In this document: piece by piece, positions 1 to 5,676 of the stretch
How the letters are laid out: every line of letters begins with the position of its first letter
Position numbering within the stretch: position 1 is the stretch's first letter
Assembly: GCA_012961745.1 (NCBI GenBank)
Contig: DTYT01000239.1
Span: 1-8,718, forward strand
Length of the DNA: 8,718 bases
Direction of reading: 5' to 3'
Source: Kiritimatiellia bacterium
GTDB lineage: Bacteria; Verrucomicrobiota; Kiritimatiellia; B70-G9
Notes under the pieces: model-generated
Database searches by the model: none
What the model was told of the DNA's origin: nothing
Seen by the model: only the letters and a program-made list of their open reading frames with translations
Translations under genes and position numbers: made by a program

Positions 1-942
1 CCGCATGGCTGCCTGCGCCTCAGGCAACTGGTGCACCTGCCGCTGCAGCTCGCGTTGGACGGCCCGCGCCAACTGCGGCGAATCGGTGACCAAAAGTGCC
101 TTTTCCTCGCCGGTACCGTGTTCCGCCTGCGAGAGAAGGTCGGCGGCCACCAATGGCGCGGCTGCGGTCGAGTCGGCTAGAACCGCGATTTCGCTCGGCC
201 CGGCGATCATGTCCAGCGCCACCCGGCCGTAGAGGAGCTTTTTCGCGGCAGTCACATACGCCCCCCCCGGTCCAACAATCTTGCGGACCGGGCGTATGCT
301 ACGGGTTCCCAGCGCCATGGCGGCAATGGCCTGGATTCCGCCCAGACGGTACACCTCGGTTGCCCCCGCCATGCGAAGGCAGAAAAGGACGGCGGGATGA
401 ATATCACCCGAGTGGCATGGAGGGCTGCAGGCCACTATCTGGGGCACGCCGGCCGCTTTCGCTAAGGTCACCGTCATCAAGGCGGTGGAAGCCAGTGGAG
501 AAACTCCGCCCGGAACATACACACCCACCCGGTCGTAAGGTACAAATCTTTCTCCGATATGCCCGCCGTACGGGGTACCCATTTCCCAATCCCGGTTGAG
601 CTCTCGCCGGGCGCAAACCAGAATCCGGCGGTGCGCCTCGCGTGCCATTCTACGGAAAGAAGGCGGGAGACGCCGCCCGGCGGACGCCAGGGTTTCAGTG
701 TCCACCCTCAGCCGGGCGGGAGTCAGCCGGCACCCGTCCAGCCGCAGTTCGAGCTCCACCAAGGCCGCATCCCCGCGCTTCTCGATCTCGGCAATAATGC
801 GGCGGGCGGTCCGCTCAGCCCTCGGGCACACTGCCGGCCGTCCGAGTAGCCGTCGCAATTCCCGGGAATAACCTCCACCCGACCAACGGACCACCGGGGG
901 GACGGATCCCCCCCGGGCGCTGCTCTTTGCCAGCCTTTTCAC
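1..942 (-). CDS. hisD: Histidinol dehydrogenase, partial (C-terminus beyond window)
   Basis: HisD is a zinc-dependent, NAD-linked cytoplasmic enzyme that oxidises L-histidinol to L-histidine in two steps, ending histidine synthesis. The 314 codons visible run off base 1; the family is about 430 residues, so roughly the last quarter, including the catalytic Glu-His pair, is outside. Visible family motifs, in order: a GDAAL segment near residue 56, VGVYVPGG, KIVGPGGAYVTAAK, IAGPSEI and LLSQAEHG. In the last, Gln272 and His275 match the zinc ligands Gln259/His262 of the E. coli enzyme. The start is uncertain. GTG at 942 is the first start codon after an in-frame stop (943-945). GTG at 894 begins the text MVRW, which aligns well with other HisD N-termini. 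Neither has a good ribosome site. A gap of 45 nt separates it from the zinc-ribbon gene, with no terminator, so it is probably co-transcribed. Family membership is secure; the role in histidine synthesis is inferred from the family, and a HisD-like paralogue cannot be excluded. Confidence 0.93.
   Translation of the reverse strand, partial: MKRLAKSSARGGSVPPVVRWSGGGYSRELRRLLGRPAVCPRAERTARRIIAEIEKRGDAALVELELRLDGCRLTPARLRVDTETLASAGRRLPPSFRRMAREAHRRILVCARRELNRDWEMGTPYGGHIGERFVPYDRVGVYVPGGVSPLASTALMTVTLAKAAGVPQIVACSPPCHSGDIHPAVLFCLRMAGATEVYRLGGIQAIAAMALGTRSIRPVRKIVGPGGAYVTAAKKLLYGRVALDMIAGPSEIAVLADSTAAAPLVAADLLSQAEHGTGEEKALLVTDSPQLARAVQRELQRQVHQLPEAQAAMR
892..917 (-). other. GC hairpin at the hisD start
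   Basis: On the minus strand a G7 run and a C6 run flank the bases ATCCGT. They can pair as GGGGGGA with TCCCCCC around a TCCG loop, giving a perfect 7-bp stem, extendable by CC/GG across one bulged G. The structure lies between the two candidate hisD start codons and covers the GTG at 894-892 at its foot. It has no following T-run, so it is not an intrinsic terminator. An effect on hisD translation is possible but purely inferred. Confidence 0.4.
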
Positions 943-972
943 TTACCGTCAGACCTGGGAATCCGGTACTGA

Positions 973-980
973 TCCTCCCT
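973..980 (-). promoter_or_regulatory. Orphan Shine-Dalgarno-like site upstream of hisD
   Basis: The minus strand reads AGGGAGGA here, the strongest anti-16S match between the zinc-ribbon gene and hisD. It sits just past the zinc-ribbon stop codon. No ATG, GTG or TTG follows at the usual 5-10 nt; the first hisD-frame start (GTG 942) is 30 nt downstream. It may be a real but poorly placed site for hisD, or a chance purine run. Confidence 0.35.
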
Positions 981-987
981 GCTGCGG

Positions 988-1218
988 TCAGCGGCGGATC
1001 GGCTCGTTCATCATACCGCACCGCGGACAGGGAACCATCAGCTCCGCGCCGGTGTCGGCAACATACACCTGCCCGCAGATATCACAATGAAAAACGTCGC
1101 GGCTGTGGGGGCGGTGCCGTCGCGGAGCACGCAGGCCGTAAAAGGCCCACAAACCCAAAATGACCCCGAGGGTAGCCGTGGTGGGAAGCAGGAAACACCC
1201 TGTCCAACCCATGCTCAT
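988..1218 (-). CDS. Small membrane-anchored zinc-ribbon protein
   Basis: This 76-residue protein is not a family I can name. It has one hydrophobic segment at about residues 8-28 (FLLPTTATLGVILGLWAFYG), then an Arg/His-rich stretch (29-40), then two CxxC knuckles: Cys45/Cys48 (HCDICG) and Cys64/Cys67 (PCPRCG), 15 residues apart. This is the layout of a zinc ribbon or rubredoxin-like knuckle. The positive-inside rule predicts the ribbon is cytoplasmic. The ATG overlaps the stop of the preceding TonB-like gene by 4 nt (ATGA), implying coupled translation and membership in the same operon. The intact start, the ordered cysteines and the overlap make it a real gene rather than a chance frame. Function is unknown; metal binding is inferred from the cysteines. 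It could be an assembly or regulatory factor of the adjoining channel, or simply a passenger. Confidence 0.8.
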   Translation of the reverse strand: MSMGWTGCFLLPTTATLGVILGLWAFYGLRAPRRHRPHSRDVFHCDICGQVYVADTGAELMVPCPRCGMMNEPIRR

Positions 1219-1964
1219 CCGGCCCCGCTGCCGCCCGGTTCCGGCAACCAGTCTATCACCACCCGCGCTTCCACCGGAGATTCCTCCGCGGCAAAGCGCC
1301 AGGCATACGCACTGAGCAATATGCGGTGCAGGTCCTCGTAATCCGGGTCGAACTCCTCGGGAATCACGTGAAGTACAATCCCTTCCGGATCCGTGCGGAC
1401 ATACAGCACCATCCTCCCGTTCCGGGGAGGCGCCCCTTCCCGCGGCACGTCGATCTTCAAGGCCCAGGCCGGGTCAACCCCTTCCAAGGCCGTGACCACC
1501 GGACGATACCTTTTCCCCCCTTGCGTCGAGCCGGATCCCTCCCGGCTCAAATCGCGGGAAGGGATGCGCCAGATGGCCAGCTCCGGCATCGCCGTTGCGG
1601 CAACCGACAGCGGCGGTATCGCCAGTCGGGGGCCATCCTCCGGCGGGATCTCGAACAACAGCGGCGTGTCGAAACCTTCCGCCAGCGGCAGGCGAACATA
1701 CCGGTGTGCTTCGCGAGCGAAGGAGCTGAATCCCGCCGGCGAGGGCAGAGAGAAGACGGCCGGGGACCACAGCTCCGCCGCAGCCAGGCGTCCCGTGACA
1801 TCGCCCCCTACGAAGAATAGATTCGCGCGTGGCTGCCGCAGTCTCGCAGCCGTCGAGCGGGTACCGGGAGCTGACACCGCCGCCCACAATCCGATCCAGA
1901 CACAACCCGCGGCACAGGCTGCCGCCCATCGGAGAGCGCTGTTAGACTTCCCCGTTTTTCTCAC
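1215..1964 (-). CDS. Membrane-anchored protein with TonB-like C-terminus
   Basis: This 249-residue protein occupies the slot where TonB or TolA follows ExbB/ExbD. A short basic N-terminus (MRKTGK) precedes one membrane segment at about 12-32, so most of the chain should be periplasmic. Residues 60-80 carry a short motif ending SLPSPAGFS. The end, about 183-240, has the pattern of a TonB C-terminal domain: a beta strand (RMVLYVRTDPEGIVLHVI), a helix (EDLHRILLSAYAWRF, with the Trp-Arg-Phe typical of that fold) and a final strand (VEARVVIDWL). It lacks the long Pro-rich linker of classical TonB and the long helix of TolA, and has little more than scattered prolines between. The GTG start is supported by AGGGGG five nt upstream and by a GTGA overlap with the ExbD stop; its own stop overlaps the next gene by ATGA. 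I infer a divergent energy transducer driven by the ExbB/ExbD pair. The gene is certain; the TonB relationship is moderate. Confidence 0.88.
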   Translation of the reverse strand: MRKTGKSNSALRWAAACAAGCVWIGLWAAVSAPGTRSTAARLRQPRANLFFVGGDVTGRLAAAELWSPAVFSLPSPAGFSSFAREAHRYVRLPLAEGFDTPLLFEIPPEDGPRLAIPPLSVAATAMPELAIWRIPSRDLSREGSGSTQGGKRYRPVVTALEGVDPAWALKIDVPREGAPPRNGRMVLYVRTDPEGIVLHVIPEEFDPDYEDLHRILLSAYAWRFAAEESPVEARVVIDWLPEPGGSGAG

Positions 1965-2428
1965 CGTTGCCCCCTGACCAACGGTCGTGTGGCAACGACA
2001 ACGTTCGTTATTCCGGCGTTTACCGCCATGTTGAAAACCTCCATCAGCGTCCGGTGCGAGACCCGCTGGTCCGCCTCGATGAGGAGTCCCCCCGACGGGT
2101 CCGCCTTCACGGCGTCGGCCAGTAACGCCGGCAGACTCTCTCGCGGGACGCGTTCATCGTTGAAAAAGACCATCCCCTCCTGCGCGACGGCGATCACGCA
2201 ATTGCGGTAGCTGGCTCCCTCCACGAAATCAGCCGGCGGCAGCGAAATCCGTATTCCAGGCTGTATCACATAGGAAGAAGCAACCAGAAAGAAGAGCCAC
2301 ACCAGCAAAGCGATATCCACCAGCGGAGCCGCCTCCGGAAGTCGGCACCGGTAGCCCTGCCGCAAGCGACCGCGCCACCGCTCGAAAAGGCGTACCGGGC
2401 GACAGGTATACCCCATTGCCATACTCAT
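1961..2428 (-). CDS. ExbD/TolR family biopolymer transport protein
   Basis: ExbD/TolR proteins sit in the pore of an ExbB/TolQ pentamer and carry the aspartate that is protonated as protons cross the inner membrane, coupling proton motive force to a periplasmic partner. The 155 residues are of normal family length. A cytoplasmic N-terminus of about 36 residues, rich in Arg, leads into one membrane helix (37-55, VDIALLVWLFFLVASSYVI). Asp38 at its start matches the essential aspartate of the family. The periplasmic domain shows usual landmarks: ISLPPADF after the helix, a GMVFFNDERV strand, IEADQRVSHRTLMEVF and a closing AGITNVVVAT. The ATG overlaps the ExbB stop as ATGA, so the two subunits are translationally coupled. 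ExbD and TolR cannot be told apart from sequence alone, so no symbol is given. Confidence 0.95.
   Translation of the reverse strand: MSMAMGYTCRPVRLFERWRGRLRQGYRCRLPEAAPLVDIALLVWLFFLVASSYVIQPGIRISLPPADFVEGASYRNCVIAVAQEGMVFFNDERVPRESLPALLADAVKADPSGGLLIEADQRVSHRTLMEVFNMAVNAGITNVVVATRPLVRGQR
1970..1975 (-). promoter_or_regulatory. Ribosome binding site for the TonB-like gene
   Basis: AGGGGG lies five nt before the GTG at 1964 and inside the last ExbD codons. It fixes this GTG as the start despite it being a non-ATG codon. Confidence 0.6.
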
Positions 2429-3054
2429 CGCGCAGTGCCCGGTCGACGCTTCAGCTGCTGCAGGAAGCTGACTGCCTCAGTAGCCGCCCGTTCCATATCC
2501 AGGAGGATCGCCTCCACACGTCCCACCAGAAGGTTGTAGGCGGCATAGGCCACCGCCGCGATGGACAATCCGGCGGCGGTGGAGATGAGGGCCTCCCAAA
2601 GCCCACCCGCCAGATCGCCGGCATGGACCAGGGGCGCCCTCTCCTGCAGCCTGAGAAGCACCTCGATCATCCCCAGCACAGTACCCAGAAGTCCCATATA
2701 GGGGGCAATCTGACCCAGGGTCGCCAGCAATCCCAGGCGCGCCTGCAGCCGCGGCATCTCCTCAAGTCCGGCATCTTCCACCGCCTGACAGATCTCGGTC
2801 GGCTCGCCTTCGGCCTTGAGGACCGCTGCCTGAACGACCCTGGCTACCGGACCGGGGGTTTCCTCGCAAATGGTCGCCGCCTCGACTATGTTTCCCTTTC
2901 TCAGGATGTTGAAGACCCCCTGCAAGAAGTCGTCCACCCGGATATGAGCCCGGTGGAGGTGAAACAGCCTTTCCAGAAAAATAGTCGCCACCCCCAGCGC
3001 CAACCCAAGCTGCACCCACATTACCGGTCCGCCACGCTGCATAAGCTCCATCAT
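2425..3054 (-). CDS. MotA/TolQ/ExbB family proton channel protein
   Basis: This is the channel-forming inner-membrane subunit that pairs with the downstream ExbD-type protein. From the ATG at 3054 it has 209 residues, ordinary for ExbB/TolQ. Three membrane segments are visible: about 13-30 (VQLGLALGVATIFLERL), 107-130 and 150-175, with a cytoplasmic domain between the first two. The family signature GLLGTVLGMIE is at 121-131. Thr125 there and Thr159 in ALISTAAGLSIAAV correspond to the two conserved pore threonines of ExbB/TolQ; the helix ends in the usual YAAYN. Start choice: an in-frame GTG at 3069 would add five residues, but GGGGAG at 3067-3062 is seven nt before the ATG at 3054. It begins 30 nt after the TPR gene stop and overlaps the ExbD start by 4 nt. 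TolQ and ExbB cannot be separated here. Confidence 0.95.
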   Translation of the reverse strand: MMELMQRGGPVMWVQLGLALGVATIFLERLFHLHRAHIRVDDFLQGVFNILRKGNIVEAATICEETPGPVARVVQAAVLKAEGEPTEICQAVEDAGLEEMPRLQARLGLLATLGQIAPYMGLLGTVLGMIEVLLRLQERAPLVHAGDLAGGLWEALISTAAGLSIAAVAYAAYNLLVGRVEAILLDMERAATEAVSFLQQLKRRPGTAR

Positions 3055-3061
3055 GGGCACG

Positions 3062-3067
3062 CTCCCC
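3062..3067 (-). promoter_or_regulatory. Ribosome binding site for the ExbB-type gene
   Basis: GGGGAG with a seven-nt spacer to ATG 3054 selects this start over the in-frame GTG at 3069, which would lie inside the site's own purine tract. Confidence 0.65.
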
Positions 3068-3084
3068 ACTCCCGAACCGCCGTC

Positions 3085-5676
3085 CTACATCAGCAGCCAG
3101 TGCTTCAGGCGGATGTCCCTGATTCTCCGGGCAGCTTCCCGTCCGGCAGCCACTCCGGAATCCACTACCCGCTTGTAAACCGCGATCGCTTCGCTCCACT
3201 TGCCTTCACGCTCACGCAGGGAAGCAGCATCAAAGGCCGCCCGGGCAAACCATACCTCCGGGCCACGGCCGCGCAGGTCCCCGGCATCCGCCAGGTAATC
3301 GTAGACCACCTGCATGTACTGTTCAAACGCTTCCTCCAGCCGGCCCAGCTTTTCGAGGCAGCGCGCCCCCTTGTACCGGGCCTGCAGCATCAGTACCGGG
3401 TCCACATCCGGACGGGAGAGCAACGCCGAATAGCACTTCAGCGCCTCTACGTAGCGTCCCGCGTCCTGCGTTCCCAGCGTGTAGAGGCAGTCCCCCTTCC
3501 TGCCCAGAGCAAGATCGGCGAGGCGGTGCCCCGGGAACTTCCGCACTATTTCATCGAATACCAGGACCGCCTCGGCGAACTTGCCCAATTCGGTAAGCAC
3601 GTCGCCCAGAGCAAAACGGGCATACACCAACTGGGTGCTCCGAGGATACTTTTCCGCCAGATCCGTGAACATCCCCCGCGCGGCAACGTAATCGGAGCGC
3701 TGCATGGCCGAGCGACCTGCCCAGTACAACGCCTGGTCGGCCAGCGGGCTCTCCGGGAAGTCGCGCGAAATGCGGGAAAAAGTCTGCTGGGCTGATTGGA
3801 GGTCCCCGGTTTCGTAGTAACGTTCCGCCATCCAGAAAAGCACGTCCGGAACCCAACGTGACTCGGGATAGCGCTGCACGAAATCCCGGCATGCATCCAT
3901 AGCCGACTCCCGGCGTCCTTCGAGGTAGAGCGTCCACCCGAGCATGAAGGCCGCCCGCTCGGCATATGGTTGACCTGCGAATTTTTCCTGGACCCGGAGG
4001 AAATCATCGCGGGCCAATTCGAACTTCCCCAGCCGGTAGAGTGCCAGGCCGCGGCCCAGCAGGGCTTCACCGGCACTCGGGTCGCCGGGATACCGTTCCA
4101 GAAACTTCGTATACGTCTCGACCGCGTCTTCCCACTGTCCAGACTGCTGAAACAGGGTACCCCGCCGCAGTACCGCACGCCGCCCCAGCGGCGTATCCGC
4201 GCGCTCCGAGGCTAGTTTCCTGAGCTCCGCCTGCGCTTCGGGGATTTTGCCGGCGCGTGCCAGACACTCACAAGCCTGGTACCGGGCCTGGGGCGAGTGC
4301 TCCGAGTCAGAGAAATCGGCGGCGAATTTCAGGTATAGCTGCCTGGCCTCCTCGAACTTCCCCGCCCGGAAGAGTGTGTCGGCCCGTTTGAGCAGGGCCT
4401 CGGCGACGAGTTCTGTTGACACCCCTGGCCGCGGCACCTTGGCAAAAGCCGCGGCAGCCTCTGCCAAGCGGTCCAGAGAGTAGAGACACCAGCCTTTACC
4501 CAGCCAAGCACGCGCTTGGCGTTCGGCATCAGCTTGGGGGAACAACTCAAGAAAATGCGTGAACTCCTCGAGGGCATACTGCGTCGCCTTCTGCGCGCGA
4601 AGGAGCTCCGCAAACTCCAGGTAACGTTGATCCGTCCCGGGGCGTCCCAGATTCTCGGCCACCCACTTCCGGGCCGCCGTCGCGGCCTGCTCATACCGTC
4701 CCGCCAATACCAGCGCGCGAACACGCAGCCAAGCGGCGGAATCCTGCAGCGGTACGGAGCGGGCCAGCCGCGCCGCCTCGGATGCCCACTCCACTGCGTT
4801 GGTATAATCACCGTTCTCCACCGCCGAGCCCGCCAACTTCAGCCAGGCGCCGGCCCGGGCGTCATCGGGTGCCTCCTGCCGGCGCGCCAGAGAGCGTAGA
4901 ATCCGGTGCGCCTCTTGGCGGTCTCCCCGCTTCGCCAGTTCATCCGAAAGCCACAAGGCTCCCCGCGCCGCGTGTTCGCTCCGGGGGTAGCCGGTGACCA
5001 GTCGGTTCAGGACTTCCGCCATCTGATTGGTCAACCCGAGTCGCTGCAGGGCCGCCGCCCACCAGGACAGATTCAGCGGTGCTGCGGGGGTGGAATAAAA
5101 TTCCCGGTCAAACTCCTCGAAGAACCGCACGGCCTCCTTTCCCTTCCCCTCGGACAGCCGCAAGCGGGCCTGGAGAAGCAGGTATGCCGCCCGATCAGCC
5201 CCGAAAAGGGAACCCGCGTCCAGGCGGGCCGCAAGCCGCCGCGCTTTATCCGAGTCTCCCGATCCTTCCAGAGCCACTGCCTTCCACAAGCGGTATCGCG
5301 CACCCCAGATACTGCTACGTCTCAGCCGGCGGTATCTCTCCATCACCTGCAGGGCCTCCCGGTATGCCCCGCGACCGCACAGCGCGCGAACCAAGCCAAT
5401 CGCCGCACGGTTCTCCAGAGGACGCGGTAGGCTTTGATCAAGCAGCTTCCGGAATTCCATCTCGGCCAGAGACCACAACCCGTCTTTCAATGCAGCTTCA
5501 CCGGTCGCCAGGGTACGTTCCACAGCGCCCCCCGGTCCCTTCGCGGGAGAAGCTTCCGCTCCGAACGACGTGGCGCAGACGCCGGCGTACCACACGACCG
5601 TAAGCAGCATGTACGCTGTTGCCGGCCGTGTCCGGCGCCTGCCTATCCTCCCCAGTATTCGTGGTTCAGCGCGCAT
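3085..5676 (-). CDS. Large exported tetratricopeptide-repeat protein
   Basis: This 863-residue protein (ATG 5676) is almost entirely TPR helices. An N-terminal signal is visible: a basic stretch (GRIGRRRTRPA), a hydrophobic core (AYMLLTVVWYAGVCATS) and a likely signal peptidase I site after FGA at about residue 40, so it should be periplasmic. From about residue 55 to the end roughly 18-20 degenerate repeats follow with the TPR pattern, many separated by a YPxS/FPES-type turn (for example RYPESRW, FPESPLAD, YPRSTQL, FPGHRLAD). These turns recall the TPRs of BamD and CpoB/YbgF, the latter a partner of Tol-Pal. No enzymatic domain is seen. The start lies 11 nt inside uvrA, implying coupling; an alternative GTG at 5697 would lengthen the overlap and add seven residues without improving the signal. 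Directly downstream is the ExbB/ExbD pair, so I infer a periplasmic scaffold or adaptor for that complex. The exact partner is unknown. Confidence 0.92.
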   Translation of the reverse strand: MRAEPRILGRIGRRRTRPATAYMLLTVVWYAGVCATSFGAEASPAKGPGGAVERTLATGEAALKDGLWSLAEMEFRKLLDQSLPRPLENRAAIGLVRALCGRGAYREALQVMERYRRLRRSSIWGARYRLWKAVALEGSGDSDKARRLAARLDAGSLFGADRAAYLLLQARLRLSEGKGKEAVRFFEEFDREFYSTPAAPLNLSWWAAALQRLGLTNQMAEVLNRLVTGYPRSEHAARGALWLSDELAKRGDRQEAHRILRSLARRQEAPDDARAGAWLKLAGSAVENGDYTNAVEWASEAARLARSVPLQDSAAWLRVRALVLAGRYEQAATAARKWVAENLGRPGTDQRYLEFAELLRAQKATQYALEEFTHFLELFPQADAERQARAWLGKGWCLYSLDRLAEAAAAFAKVPRPGVSTELVAEALLKRADTLFRAGKFEEARQLYLKFAADFSDSEHSPQARYQACECLARAGKIPEAQAELRKLASERADTPLGRRAVLRRGTLFQQSGQWEDAVETYTKFLERYPGDPSAGEALLGRGLALYRLGKFELARDDFLRVQEKFAGQPYAERAAFMLGWTLYLEGRRESAMDACRDFVQRYPESRWVPDVLFWMAERYYETGDLQSAQQTFSRISRDFPESPLADQALYWAGRSAMQRSDYVAARGMFTDLAEKYPRSTQLVYARFALGDVLTELGKFAEAVLVFDEIVRKFPGHRLADLALGRKGDCLYTLGTQDAGRYVEALKCYSALLSRPDVDPVLMLQARYKGARCLEKLGRLEEAFEQYMQVVYDYLADAGDLRGRGPEVWFARAAFDAASLREREGKWSEAIAVYKRVVDSGVAAGREAARRIRDIRLKHWLLM

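Noticed and set aside
815..1021. 68-codon minus-strand frame across the hisD start
   Set aside because: It begins inside the zinc-ribbon gene and runs through the hisD start out of frame. Its product has no recognisable features, while the hisD frame matches its family.
2416..3795. 459-codon open frame on the plus strand
   Set aside because: It lies antisense to the ExbB-type and TPR genes, whose families, starts and overlaps are clear. Its translation is rich in Arg, Gln, His and Pro with no domain or membrane pattern, as expected of a shadow frame in GC-rich DNA.
5600..5676. Twin-arginine (Tat) signal on the TPR protein
   Set aside because: The basic stretch RRRTRPA lacks the consensus residues after the twin arginine; an ordinary Sec signal fits better.
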